Shown: positions 42,374 to 51,611 of the stretch, piece after piece
Numbering within the stretch: position 1 is the first letter of the stretch
Layout of the letters: each line of letters starts with the position of its first letter
Source of the DNA: JBEDUK01 sp963781595
Lineage (GTDB): Bacteria; Actinomycetota; UBA4738
Assembly: GCA_963781595.1 (NCBI GenBank)
Contig: CAWAGG010000001.1
Span: 186,001-250,000, forward strand
DNA length: 64,000 nt
Direction: 5' to 3'
Notes under the pieces: model-generated
What the model saw: the letters and a program-made list of their open reading frames with translations, nothing else
Database searches by the model: none
Told to the model about the DNA's origin: nothing
Program-made: the position numbers and the translations under genes

Positions 42374-42379
42374 GCCGGC

Positions 42380-43687
42380 TCAGGTGCCGGGGGCGCGCCC
42401 GCGGCGGGCCAGGGCGTCGATCGTGACGGCCGCAAGGAGCACGAGGGCGGTCACCATGTCCTTCGACGCGGCGCTGAAGCCCAGCAGGCCCATGCCGTTG
42501 TCGATCGCCGCGATCACGATGCCGCCCAACACGCCGGCCAGCGGCTTCCCGCGCCCGCCGAACAGGCTCGTTCCGCCGATGACGGCGGCGGCGACCGCAT
42601 AGAGCACGAGCGTCCCGCCGTCGAGGGCGGTCGAGATGGACCGGAGCCTCGATGCGTATACGACGCCGGCGATGCCCGCCGTGAACGAGGTCAGGACGAA
42701 CGCGATCGTCCGGATCCTCGCGAGGCTCACGCCCGCGCGGCGCGCGGCCTCCGCGTTCCCACCGATCGCGTACATGTACCTGCCGAGGCGGGTCCTGCCG
42801 AGCAGGAACGTCCACGCGGCCAGCACGGCGAGGACCAGCAGGACGACCCACGGGACGCCCTCGATCGGGATGAGCACCCCGCGGTTCGTGTTGCAGATCA
42901 GGACGATCGCGATGCCGAACAGGAGGGCTCCGCCGATCTTCGCGAGCGTCAGACTCGGGGGAGGCGCGACGAGTCCCGCGGCACGTCGCCGCGCGTCGCG
43001 TCGCCAGGACCACGCACCGAGCACGCCGACGATGACGAGCATCAGCACCCAGCCGGCGAGCGGGGTGAGGTTCGCGCTCGCGATGTCGTTGATCACCTTG
43101 TCGTTGATCGGGACCGAACCGCCGCTCCCGAGGATCTTCAGCATCACGCCCTTCCAGAACAGGAACCCCGCGAGCGTGACGACGAAGGACGGCAGCCCGA
43201 TGCGCGTGATGATCGAGCCCTGGAGGAGCCCGATCGCCGCGCACGCGATCAGCGCGGCCGCGATCGCCGCCCACCACGGCCATCCGATCGACGGCTTGAC
43301 CATCTCGGCCATCACGACGCCGCCGATGCCGGCGACGAATCCGGCCGACAGGTCGATCTCGCCGAGGATCAGCGCGTAGACCTCGCCCATCGCCAGCAGG
43401 CTGAAGACGGCCGCCTGGACGAGCAGGTTGACGAGGTTCCCCGCCTCGAGGAAGTGACCGTTGAGGGACTGGAACAGGATCGAGACGAGCAGCAGCCCGG
43501 CGATGACCGGCAGGATGCCGCTCTCGCCAGACCTGATGCGCGAGAACCAGGCCTTGATGTACTCGCCGACCGTGCTGGCCTTCAGTTCGGGCGGAACCGC
43601 GGCGGCCGCGGCGGCGGCGGCCTCCGGCGTCGCCTCGACGTCGGGGACCTCGTCGGGCAGCGGCGTGGGTTCGTCGAGCTTCGCCAT
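42380..43687 (-). CDS. Ribose/xylose-type ABC transporter permease
   Basis: 435 residues from ATG 43687, four bases after the ATPase stop. A polar, Ala-rich N-terminus of ~50 residues precedes about ten helices. The family core is QAAVFSLLAMGEVYALILGEIDLSAGF, TRIGLPSFVVTLAGFLFWKGVMLKILG and AAVIGGTSLFGGRGKPLAGVLGGIVIAAIDNGMGLLG, as in XylH and RbsC. It is the last gene of a binding protein-ATPase-permease operon reading leftwards. The exact pentose or other sugar is undetermined. Confidence 0.9.
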   Translation of the reverse strand: MAKLDEPTPLPDEVPDVEATPEAAAAAAAAVPPELKASTVGEYIKAWFSRIRSGESGILPVIAGLLLVSILFQSLNGHFLEAGNLVNLLVQAAVFSLLAMGEVYALILGEIDLSAGFVAGIGGVVMAEMVKPSIGWPWWAAIAAALIACAAIGLLQGSIITRIGLPSFVVTLAGFLFWKGVMLKILGSGGSVPINDKVINDIASANLTPLAGWVLMLVIVGVLGAWSWRRDARRRAAGLVAPPPSLTLAKIGGALLFGIAIVLICNTNRGVLIPIEGVPWVVLLVLAVLAAWTFLLGRTRLGRYMYAIGGNAEAARRAGVSLARIRTIAFVLTSFTAGIAGVVYASRLRSISTALDGGTLVLYAVAAAVIGGTSLFGGRGKPLAGVLGGIVIAAIDNGMGLLGFSAASKDMVTALVLLAAVTIDALARRGRAPGT

Positions 43688-43691
43688 CGCC

Positions 43692-44528
43692 TCAGCTCTC
43701 CCCGCCCGTGGGTGCGTGCGGCTCAGCGACCCTGGTCGACCCACCGGTCGTCATGAGGTCGACCACGATCTGGCGGTCCATCTCCGCGGCGGGACGCACG
43801 GCCACCATCTTCCCGAGGTAGAGGACCGCGATCTGATCGGCGACCTGGAACACGTCGTTCATGTTGTGCGACACGATCATCACCGCGTGTCCGCGGTCGG
43901 CGAGCGTCCGGACGAGTTCGAGGACCATCGCGGTCTGCGCGACCCCGAGCGCCGCCGTGGGCTCGTCCATGATCACGAGCTTCGTGTTCCACAGGACGGC
44001 CTTCGCGATGGCAACGGACTGGCGCTGCCCTCCGGAGAGCGACGCGACGGGTTGGCGGATCGAACGCACGGTGGTGACGTGCAGGCTCGCGAGCGTCTCG
44101 CGCGCCTTGGTCTCCATGCCCTCCTCGTCGAGCGTGATCCCGTGTCGATCCTCGCGGCCGAGGAACATGTTCTGCACGATGTCGAGGTTGTTACAGAGCG
44201 CCAGGTCCTGATAGACGGTCTCGATCCCGAGGGCGGCGCCGTCTCGCGGGGTGCGGATGTGGACCGGTCGGCCCTCCCAGAAGATCTGCCCGTGCTCGGG
44301 CGCGTGGATCCCGGCGATGCACTTGATGAGCACCGACTTGCCGGCGCCGTTGTCGCCGGCGAGGGCCGTCACCTTCCCCGACGGGATGTCGAGGTCGACG
44401 CCCGTGAGCGCCTGGACCGGGCCGAAGTTCTTCGAAACCCCTCGCAGCCTCAGCAGCGGTTCGCCGGCTGCCTGGGGCACGGGGTCGGTCGGCGCGCCGA
44501 CCGCCCCCGGGTCGATGGTGGTGCTCAC
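43692..44528 (-). CDS. Ribose/xylose-type ABC transporter ATP-binding protein, single cassette
   Basis: 278 residues from GTG 44528 (MSTTIDPGA), my preferred start; an ATG at 44597 in the same frame would add 23 residues and overlap the hairpin. Motifs: Walker A GDNGAGKSVLIKCIAG, signature LSGGQRQSVAIAKAVLW, Walker B LVIMDEPTAALGVAQ, H-loop MIVSHNMNDVFQVAD. Most partners of this permease class are tandem-cassette proteins of ~500 residues (XylG, RbsA). This one has a single cassette and presumably dimerises. It lies between the binding protein and permease genes. Confidence 0.87.
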   Translation of the reverse strand: MSTTIDPGAVGAPTDPVPQAAGEPLLRLRGVSKNFGPVQALTGVDLDIPSGKVTALAGDNGAGKSVLIKCIAGIHAPEHGQIFWEGRPVHIRTPRDGAALGIETVYQDLALCNNLDIVQNMFLGREDRHGITLDEEGMETKARETLASLHVTTVRSIRQPVASLSGGQRQSVAIAKAVLWNTKLVIMDEPTAALGVAQTAMVLELVRTLADRGHAVMIVSHNMNDVFQVADQIAVLYLGKMVAVRPAAEMDRQIVVDLMTTGGSTRVAEPHAPTGGES

Positions 44529-44584
44529 AGGTCTTCGCGCCACCCCCTCTCCCACACTGCCGGGCCCGGTGGCCCGGTTCCGTC

Positions 44585-44615
44585 GGGCCGCACCCACCGA
44601 CGGCGGGTGCGGCCC
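44585..44615 (-). terminator. Stem-loop between sugar-binding protein and ATPase genes
   Basis: GGGCCGCACCC (44585-44595) pairs with GGGTGCGGCCC (44605-44615), a perfect 11-bp stem with a 9-base loop, about 20 bases after the binding-protein stop (44637, minus strand). As in the operon at 38.4 kb, it probably raises binding-protein output relative to the downstream genes. Confidence 0.65.
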
Positions 44616-44636
44616 GAACGTGGCCGGTTCAGCCTA

Positions 44637-45854
44637 TTACGAGATGCCCGCGGCCTGGCACGCGCTCGCGAGGTCCCCCGCGCACAGGTCAGAGGCCTTG
44701 ACTGCGCCATCCTTGACGACGGTGTCGGCCATGTTGTCCGTGGTCACCCAGATGGGGGTCGTGTACACGGACGCGATGTCCTTGCCGAGCGTCGTGTCCT
44801 GCGTGGTCGCGTTCACCAGGGACGCCGGCGGCGTGACGCCGGCCCGCAGGAACAGGGCGAGCGCGGCGGCGGCCTGCGCCTCCAGGTAGATCGGCTTGTA
44901 CACCGTGCCGCACTGGTACCCCTTGAGGATGTTCTGCAGGCCGGATGGCGACGCGTCCTGACCGGTGGTCGGGAACGTCTTCGCCGGGATCTTGTTCGTC
45001 TGCAGGATCGCGATGACGGCGTTCGCGTTGTCGTCGTTCGGCGTCACCACAGCGTTGATGTTCGGGTGGGCCGTGTACTGCTGCTGGAACGTGTTCGCCG
45101 CGGTCTGCGGATCCCACGTGCCGGCCGGCTCGCCGACCTTGACGTAGCTGTTGTCGTCGAAGTGCGACTGGAGCACCCCGTTGTACCCCTGCGCGAACAG
45201 CTTGGCGTTGTTGTCGGTGGGGTCGCCGTCCATGATCAAGATGTTCGGCTTCGACACGTTCCACGCGGTGATGCAGTCGACCTCGCCCTGGCCGATGATC
45301 TGACCGACCTTCACGTTGTCGAAGCTGACGTAGTACCGGTCGGCGGGTCCGCCGGTCACCAGGCGGTCGTAGTCGATGACCTTAACGCCCTTGGACTCGG
45401 CGTTGGACTCGATCGCCGCGCCGCTGCCCGGGTCGAGCGGGTCGACCAGGAGCACCGAGGCGCCGGCCGTGATGTCGGCCTCGGCCTGCTGCTGCATCGT
45501 CGAGGCGCTGCCCTGCGCGTTGTCGATCTTGAACTGGTCCGCGGAGAGCCCGGCCGCCTGGAACGCCTGCGTCAGGTACGGCGCGTCGTACTGGACGTAC
45601 CGCGCCGACGTGGTCGTGTCTGGCAGCAGCACGCCGACCATGCCCTTGCCCTGCGAGGCGAGGTCCGTGAGCTGCTTCATCAGCGAGAAGTCCGCCGTGA
45701 AGGCGGCCGCGTCGATCTGTGGGATCGCGGCGGAAGAGCCGGTCGTCGCCGGCGTCGTAGCGGTCGTCTCGTTGTTGTTGCTACAGGCAGCCAGGACGGC
45801 TGCCACGACAACGCTCGCGACGACGACTCCAGAACGCCGCATCAGATGAGCCAT
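44637..45854 (-). CDS. Sugar ABC transporter substrate-binding lipoprotein (XylF-like)
   Basis: 405 residues from ATG 45854 with GAGGAGG upstream. The signal MRRSGVVVASVVVAAVLAAC ends in lipobox VLAAC (Cys24), followed by an Asn/Thr-rich linker. The mature domain has the type I periplasmic-binding fold: MVGVLLPDTTTSARYVQYDAPYL, LLVDPLDPGSGAAIESNAESKGVKVIDYDRL, AVVTPNDDNANAVIAILQ and TTGQDASPSGLQNILKGYQCGTVYK. This resembles XylF and related sugar-binding proteins. It heads the leftward operon and is followed by a stem-loop. It diverges from the hydrolase gene at 46067 across ~210 bp that must hold both promoters. Confidence 0.9.
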   Translation of the reverse strand: MAHLMRRSGVVVASVVVAAVLAACSNNNETTATTPATTGSSAAIPQIDAAAFTADFSLMKQLTDLASQGKGMVGVLLPDTTTSARYVQYDAPYLTQAFQAAGLSADQFKIDNAQGSASTMQQQAEADITAGASVLLVDPLDPGSGAAIESNAESKGVKVIDYDRLVTGGPADRYYVSFDNVKVGQIIGQGEVDCITAWNVSKPNILIMDGDPTDNNAKLFAQGYNGVLQSHFDDNSYVKVGEPAGTWDPQTAANTFQQQYTAHPNINAVVTPNDDNANAVIAILQTNKIPAKTFPTTGQDASPSGLQNILKGYQCGTVYKPIYLEAQAAAALALFLRAGVTPPASLVNATTQDTTLGKDIASVYTTPIWVTTDNMADTVVKDGAVKASDLCAGDLASACQAAGIS

Positions 45855-46066
45855 GCAGAACCTCCTCTTCTCTCCGTTCGAAGCCCAGCGAACGAAGTCC
45901 TGCGTGAGGATACGCCAAACGCCGCGCGAACGCGGGGCGAAGGGTCCCGGCACGATCGGGACCAGCGGCCCCCCACCCTCGGCCCCTCCGGAGGCCTTCG
46001 ACCCACGCGTCGTTCGCGCGCCCGACCCGGTAGCCTGGGCCGACCGCCGGCACGAAGGAGACATCG

Positions 46067-46987
46067 TTGACGAGGGCGCATGCGAACGGGATCGATATCG
46101 AATACGAGGAGCGCGGTCCACGCGACGGCCGACCGCTGCTGCTGATCATGGGGCTCGGCACGCAGATGATCATGTGGCCGGACGGGTTCGTGGACCTGCT
46201 GGCCGAACGCGGCCATCGCGTCGTTCGGTTCGACAACCGGGACGCGGGGCTCTCGACGACCTTCCGAGGCACCACGATCGACCTGAACGGTCTGCTGATG
46301 GCGATCTTCGGCGGCGGGCCCGCCATGGAGATGCCGTACCGGCTCGAGGACATGGCGGACGACACGGCGGGCCTGATCGATGCGCTCGGCTGGGATTCGG
46401 CCCACGTGGTCGGCGCGTCGATGGGCGGCATGATCGCGCAGATCGTCGCCCTCCGGCACGGCGACCGCGTGCGGTCCTTGACCTCGATCATGTCCGCGCC
46501 GGAGCGCGTGCTCCCGGAGCCCGAGATGGTCGGGATGCTGGCGACCCCGATCCCGGAGGGCCGTGAGGCCGCGATCGACGCCGGCGTCGGCATCTGGCGG
46601 ATGCTCGGCGGACCGGCGTTCCCACCGAGCGACGCCGATCTGGCTGAGATGCGCGAACTCGTGGCGCGTGCGTACGACCGGAACCACGACCCGGAGAGCG
46701 TCCACCGGCAGCTAGCCGCGATCCTCGCGGCGCCCGGCCGACGAGCGGCGCTCGCCCAGGTCCACATCCCGACACTGGTGATCCACGGGACCGCAGACCG
46801 GCTGATCCCGTTCGTCGGGGGCCGGATGACGGCGGACGCGATCCCGGGCGCGGAGCTGCTCGCCATCGACGGGATGGGACACGAGCTGCCCCGGGCGGCG
46901 TGGCGGCAGATGGTCGAAGCGATCTCCGAGTTGACCGAACGGGCGGAGGCGGGCGCGGGCAGCCCGAGCGACCAGGCCATCGCATGA
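46067..46987 (+). CDS. Alpha/beta hydrolase
   Basis: 306 residues from TTG 46067 after a good GAAGGAG site (46054-46060). The fold is clear: LLLIMGLGTQMIMWPDGF with the oxyanion loop, RVVRFDNRDAGLST, the nucleophile elbow GASMGG (Ser about 125), the acid in LVIHGTADRLIPF, and the catalytic His in GMGHELP. It is cytoplasmic. The ~40-residue cap between strands 6 and 7 is moderate. An esterase or lactonase role is possible, but the substrate is not predictable. It overlaps the start of the beta-propeller gene by four bases. Confidence 0.87.
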   Translation: MTRAHANGIDIEYEERGPRDGRPLLLIMGLGTQMIMWPDGFVDLLAERGHRVVRFDNRDAGLSTTFRGTTIDLNGLLMAIFGGGPAMEMPYRLEDMADDTAGLIDALGWDSAHVVGASMGGMIAQIVALRHGDRVRSLTSIMSAPERVLPEPEMVGMLATPIPEGREAAIDAGVGIWRMLGGPAFPPSDADLAEMRELVARAYDRNHDPESVHRQLAAILAAPGRRAALAQVHIPTLVIHGTADRLIPFVGGRMTADAIPGAELLAIDGMGHELPRAAWRQMVEAISELTERAEAGAGSPSDQAIA

Positions 46988-49134
46988 GGACGCGACCGGC
47001 CGGTACCGCCATGGTGTTCGGTGCGGCGTTCGCGGTCATGTCCTCGTTCGCCGCCGTCGCCGGTGGCGCGTCCGCGCCCTCGGTCGTCGCGCCGGACCAG
47101 TCCTCCGGCCGGTCGAACGCTGCGGTACGCCAGGCGATCCGGTCGCTTCCCTGGTCGTTCGTCGCGAACACCGGCCAGTCCGACCCGCGCGTGTCCTTCT
47201 ACGTCCAGGGTTCGACCTCGACGAGCTTCTTCACGCCCGGCGGCATGACACTGGCGATGGACGGGTGGACCGTGCGGCAACGCTTCCCGGGGTCGACGGC
47301 GACGGTTCCCGTCGCGGGCGGTCGGCGCGGCGGCATCGTGAGCTACTTCCACGGTTCGTCGAACGACTGGCGAACGGGCATCCCGGCGTTCCCACGGATC
47401 ACCTACCGGGGGCTCTGGTCGGGGATCGACCTCACCTATTCGGGTTCGAACGGCGCCCTCGAGTACACCTTCAACGTGGCGCCCGGTGCGGATCCGGAGC
47501 GGATCGCCGTCGCGTACGACGGCGCGACCGTCGGTCTCACGCCCGAAGGCGAGCTGCGGGTCGACACGCCATCCGGCGGATTCGTCGATCGGGCTCCCGT
47601 CGCGTACCAGACGGTCGACGGCCGCCGCGCGCAGGTCGCCGCGTCGTTCGTCAGCCTACCTGACCATCCGGAGATCTACGGGTTCCAGGTCGGCGCCTAC
47701 GACCGGGCGGTGCCGCTGGTGATCGACCCGGTGCAGATCGGCTACGCCGGCTACGTAGGCGGCGCCGGGTACGAGGACCCGTACGGGATCGGTGTCGACG
47801 CCCAGGGCTACGCCTACTTCATGGGCGCGACGAAGTCCGACGATAAGTCCTTCCCGGTCACGGCCGGGCCAGGCCTGAAGTACCGGGGCAACAGCGACGC
47901 GTTCGTGTGCAAGGTCGAACCCGACGGCTCCGGGCTCGACTATTGCGGCTATATCGGCGGGAAGAGATGGGACCGGGGCCGCGCGATCACGGTCGACGCC
48001 GCGGGCAACGCCTACGTGATCGGGCACACGAAGTCCACGGTCGCGGACGGGTTCCCCGCGACGGTCGGCCCGGATCTCTCGCAGAACGGCGACGCGGACG
48101 CGTTCGTCTGCAAGGTGAACCCAACGGGGACCGCGCTCGACTACTGCGGGTACATCGGTGGCGCGAAGCACGACGAGGGCAAGGCGATCGCGGTCGACGC
48201 GGCCGGGAACGCCTACGTCACGGGCGGCGCCAAGTCCTCCGAGAACGACGGGTTCCCGGTCGCCGTCGGCCCGGACCTGACGGCGGGCGGCGGCGGCGAC
48301 GTGTGGGTCGCCAAGGTCAGCGCCGACGGCACGCACCTGGTCTACTGCGGGTACATCGGTGGCTCCCATGACGAACACGCCCGCGGGATCGACGTGGACG
48401 CTTCGGGCGACGCGTACGTCGGCGGGTCGACGGCGTCGTCGCAGGGCGACGGGTTCCCGGTGCTGGTCGGGCCGGATCTGACCTTCAACGGCGCGCGGGA
48501 CGCCTTCGTTTCGAAGGTGAGCCCGGACGGTTCGTCGCTGGTGTACTCCGGCTACGTGGGCGGCGACGGCACCGAGGAGGTGTACGGCCTGCGCGTGAAC
48601 GCCTCGGGGAACGCCTACATCGCCGGCTCGACGAATGCGACCGAGGCGACGTTCCCGGTGAAGGTCGGCCCGGACCTCACGTATAACGGCGGCCGGCGGG
48701 ACGCGTTCGTCACGGAGGTGAGCGTCAGCGGCGCGGCACTCGTCTACTCCGGCTTCATCGGCGGGAGCGAGCACGACGGCGCGCGAGGCGGGCTGGACCT
48801 GGACGCGTCAGGCGACGCGTTCGTGACGGGCGGGACGAAGTCCTCCGAGGCGACGTTCCCGGCGTTCGGAGGTCCCGACCCTTCGTACAACGGCGGCCAG
48901 GACGCGTTCGTGTCGGAGATCGCACCCGATGGGTCGCACCTGATCTTCTCCGGCTACATCGGAGGGAAGGACTACGAGGAGGGCCGAGGCATCGCCGTGG
49001 GCGCGGACGGGACGGTGTACCTCGGGGGCGCCACCCGCTCGCACGAGGGGTCGTTCCCGCTGTCGGGCGGGCCGGACCTGACCTACAACGGCGGCAAGAC
49101 GGACGGGTTCGTCGCGTCGCTCGTGCCCTCGTAG
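46984..49134 (+). CDS. Secreted SBBP beta-propeller repeat protein
   Basis: 716 residues from ATG 46984, overlapping the hydrolase stop. A signal peptide (residues ~1-29, ending SFAAVAGGASA) leads into an N-terminal domain of ~220 residues (FVANTGQSDPRVSFYVQG, GIDLTYSGSNGALEYTFNVAPG) typical of SBBP proteins. Seven tandem repeats of ~66 residues follow from about residue 255 to the end, each of the form GYIGG..D.G..I.VDA.GNAYV.G.TKS...FPV..GPDL..NGG.DAFV.KV. Seven such blades can close a propeller. There is no anchor or sorting motif, so it is released or bound to the cell surface. Function unknown. The coupling to an alpha/beta hydrolase is unusual. Confidence 0.88.
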   Translation: MRTRPAGTAMVFGAAFAVMSSFAAVAGGASAPSVVAPDQSSGRSNAAVRQAIRSLPWSFVANTGQSDPRVSFYVQGSTSTSFFTPGGMTLAMDGWTVRQRFPGSTATVPVAGGRRGGIVSYFHGSSNDWRTGIPAFPRITYRGLWSGIDLTYSGSNGALEYTFNVAPGADPERIAVAYDGATVGLTPEGELRVDTPSGGFVDRAPVAYQTVDGRRAQVAASFVSLPDHPEIYGFQVGAYDRAVPLVIDPVQIGYAGYVGGAGYEDPYGIGVDAQGYAYFMGATKSDDKSFPVTAGPGLKYRGNSDAFVCKVEPDGSGLDYCGYIGGKRWDRGRAITVDAAGNAYVIGHTKSTVADGFPATVGPDLSQNGDADAFVCKVNPTGTALDYCGYIGGAKHDEGKAIAVDAAGNAYVTGGAKSSENDGFPVAVGPDLTAGGGGDVWVAKVSADGTHLVYCGYIGGSHDEHARGIDVDASGDAYVGGSTASSQGDGFPVLVGPDLTFNGARDAFVSKVSPDGSSLVYSGYVGGDGTEEVYGLRVNASGNAYIAGSTNATEATFPVKVGPDLTYNGGRRDAFVTEVSVSGAALVYSGFIGGSEHDGARGGLDLDASGDAFVTGGTKSSEATFPAFGGPDPSYNGGQDAFVSEIAPDGSHLIFSGYIGGKDYEEGRGIAVGADGTVYLGGATRSHEGSFPLSGGPDLTYNGGKTDGFVASLVPS

Positions 49135-49152
49135 GTCGGCCGGCTAAGGCGG

Positions 49153-50193
49153 TCAGGTCAGGCGGACGCCCTCACGCTCGGTGACCCGGCCGATCACGAG
49201 CGCATCCTCGCCGTTCGCACGAGCGAGCGCCATCGCCCGGTCCTCGCTTCCCGCGGGGACGGTCACGATCATGCCGATCCCCATGTTCAGAACGCCGAAC
49301 AGGTCGGCGCGGGCGAGGCCAGCAGCGTCGGCGACCAGGTCGAACACCGGCTGAGGGGCCCACGCGTCCAGCCGGACCTCCGCGCCCAGGCCGTCCGGGA
49401 GCGCCCGTGGGAGGTTCTCGAACCAGCCGCCGCCGGTGATGTGGGCGGCGGACCGAACCAGTCCTCCGCGCATCAGCGCGAGCACGGGCTTCACGTAGAT
49501 CCGCGTCGGCGTCAGGAGTTCCTCGCCGAGCGTTCGGCCCAGCTCGGCCCGGTACCCACCGAGGAGCTCCTGGGTCGCGGTGTCGTCTCGGTCACCGAGG
49601 AGCGCGCGTCGCACGAGAGAGAACCCGTTCGCGTGCAGCCCGTTGGACCGCAGGCCGAGCAGATGGTCCCCGGGGCGCACCGACGCCGGCCTCAGCACGT
49701 CGTCCGCGCGGACGATCCCTACGCAGAACCCTGCGAGGTCGAACCGCCCCTCCCCCATCGTGCCGGGATGCTCTGCCGTCTCGCCGCCCAGCAACGCGCA
49801 GCCGGCGTCGGCGCAGCCGCGCGCGACGCCCGCGACGATCGCAGCGGCCTCCTCGGGGACCAGCCGCTCGACGGCCAGGTAGTCGAGGAAGAGCAGCGGT
49901 TCGGCACCCGTGCACACGATGTCGTTCGAGCACATCGCCACCAGGTCCACGCCGACCGTGTCCACGCGGCCCAGCAGCCGCGCGATCTCCAGCTTCGTCC
50001 CGACGCCGTCGGTCGCGGCAGCCAGGTATCGGCCGTCGCCCAGGTCGAAGAGCCCGGCGAACCCACCGAGCCCCTCGACGACCTCGGCGCGCGACGCGGC
50101 CGCGACCGCGTCCTTGAACAGCGAGACCGTGCGCTGCCCCTCGGCGACGTCGACGCCGGCCGACCGGTACGCGTCCTCGCCGGCGCGGCTCAC
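49153..50193 (-). CDS. purM: Phosphoribosylformylglycinamidine cyclo-ligase (AIR synthetase)
   Basis: 346 residues from GTG 50193, whose bases overlap the purF stop (GTGA). The open frame continues upstream but that part is purF shadow. Family motifs: YRSAGVDVAEGQ, LAAATDGVGTKLEIA, VAMCSNDIVCTGAEPLLFLDY, ALLGGETAEHPG and the glycine loop AHITGGGWFENLPRALP. It converts FGAM to AIR with ATP, step five of purine synthesis. The frame is intact, unlike the pur genes beyond 57 kb. It is separated from the main purine cluster by four signalling or secreted genes. Confidence 0.95.
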   Translation of the reverse strand: MSRAGEDAYRSAGVDVAEGQRTVSLFKDAVAAASRAEVVEGLGGFAGLFDLGDGRYLAAATDGVGTKLEIARLLGRVDTVGVDLVAMCSNDIVCTGAEPLLFLDYLAVERLVPEEAAAIVAGVARGCADAGCALLGGETAEHPGTMGEGRFDLAGFCVGIVRADDVLRPASVRPGDHLLGLRSNGLHANGFSLVRRALLGDRDDTATQELLGGYRAELGRTLGEELLTPTRIYVKPVLALMRGGLVRSAAHITGGGWFENLPRALPDGLGAEVRLDAWAPQPVFDLVADAAGLARADLFGVLNMGIGMIVTVPAGSEDRAMALARANGEDALVIGRVTEREGVRLT

Positions 50194-51596
50194 CGCGAGC
50201 GCGACTCGAGGGCGAACTTCTCCGGCGCGGCCTCCGGGATCGGCACCGGGTACTGGCCGTCGAAGCAGGCCCGGCAGAACGCGGACCTCGGCGCCTCGGT
50301 GGACGCGACCAGCGCGTCGAGCGAGAGGTACGCCAGGGAATCGGCGCCGACGAACGACCGGACCGCGTCGATGTCGCCGGACGCCGCGATCAGCTCCTCG
50401 CGCGTGGACATGTCGATCCCGTAGAAGCACGGCCACCGGATCGGCGGCGCCGTGATGCGCAGGTGGATCTCCGCGGCGCCGGCCTCCTTCAGGGTAGCCA
50501 CCAGCTGCCGGGTGGTCGTGCCGCGGACGATCGAGTCGTCCACGACGATCAACCGGTGGCCCGCGACCGCGTCAGGCATCGGGTTCAGCTTCAGCTTAAC
50601 GCCGCGCTGTCGGAGCATCGGCGTCGGTTCGATGAACGTCCGTCCGATGTAGCGGTTCTTCATCATCGCGTCGCCGTACGGGACGCCGCTGGCCTCGGCG
50701 TAGCCCTGCGCGGCCGACACCGCCGTGTCCGGCACGGGCACGACCATGTCCGCCTCGACCGGCGCCTCGCGGGCGAGCCGCCGGCCCATCTCCTTGCGGG
50801 CCTCGTGCAGCGACCGGCCGTACATCCGCGAGTCGGCGCGGCCCAGGTAGACGAATTCGAACAGGCAGAGCGCCGGCGCGGGGTCGGCGAACCGGAGCGA
50901 TCGGATCCCACGGTCGTCGATCGCGACCAGCTCGCCGGGTTCGACCTCACGGACGTACGCGGCGCCGACGACGTCGAGCGCGCACGTCTCGGACGCGACG
51001 CAGTAGCCGCCACCGGGCAGCCGCCCGATGCCGAGCGGCCGCAGGCCCTGCGGATCGCGGCAGGCGAACAGCGTGCGTTCGTCGATCATCACGAACGAGA
51101 AGGCGCCGCGCAGCTGCGGCAGGACCTGGAGGGCCGCGGTCTCCAGGCCGTCGCTGTCGTCCAGGTGGTGGGCGAGCATCGACGAGACGATGTCTGTGTC
51201 CGTCGTCGAGCGCCCCCGCTTGCCGGCGGCCGCGGCCAGGTCGGCCGTGTTCACGAGGTTCCCGTTGTGCCCGAGCGCAAGGCCGCGAGAGCCGTTCGTC
51301 TTGAACACCGGCTGCGCGTTCTCCCACGTGGTCGAGCCGGTGGTCGAGTAGCGGGTGTGGCCGATGCAGAGGTCGCCCTGCAGGGTCGAGAGCGTGCCCT
51401 CGTTGAACACCTGGCTGACCAGGCCGAGCTCGCGGTAGACCAGGATGTTGCGACCGTCGCTGACGGCCATGCCGGCCGATTCCTGGCCCCGGTGCTGCAG
51501 TTGGAAGAGCCCGAAGAAGGTGAGCCGGGCGACGTCCTCGCCGGGTGCCCAGACGCCGAAGAGGCCGCACGCTTCCTTCGGGCCCTCGCCACCCAC
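50190..51596 (-). CDS. purF: Amidophosphoribosyltransferase
   Basis: 468 residues from GTG 51596. A nine-residue propeptide precedes the catalytic cysteine (MGGEGPKEA/CGLFGVW, Cys10), exposed by autocleavage as in B. subtilis-type enzymes. The glutaminase domain contains HRGQESAGMAV, HTRYSTTG and GHNGNL. The phosphoribosyltransferase domain has the PRPP loop VVDDSIVRGTT and MKNRYIGRTFI. The extra cysteines expected of iron-sulfur-type PurF are present toward the C-terminus (FYGIDMSTREE, FCRACFDGQYP). It catalyses the first committed step of purine synthesis and is coupled to purM. Confidence 0.96.
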   Translation of the reverse strand: MGGEGPKEACGLFGVWAPGEDVARLTFFGLFQLQHRGQESAGMAVSDGRNILVYRELGLVSQVFNEGTLSTLQGDLCIGHTRYSTTGSTTWENAQPVFKTNGSRGLALGHNGNLVNTADLAAAAGKRGRSTTDTDIVSSMLAHHLDDSDGLETAALQVLPQLRGAFSFVMIDERTLFACRDPQGLRPLGIGRLPGGGYCVASETCALDVVGAAYVREVEPGELVAIDDRGIRSLRFADPAPALCLFEFVYLGRADSRMYGRSLHEARKEMGRRLAREAPVEADMVVPVPDTAVSAAQGYAEASGVPYGDAMMKNRYIGRTFIEPTPMLRQRGVKLKLNPMPDAVAGHRLIVVDDSIVRGTTTRQLVATLKEAGAAEIHLRITAPPIRWPCFYGIDMSTREELIAASGDIDAVRSFVGADSLAYLSLDALVASTEAPRSAFCRACFDGQYPVPIPEAAPEKFALESRSR

Positions 51597-51611
51597 GACC
51601 CGGCGATGCTA

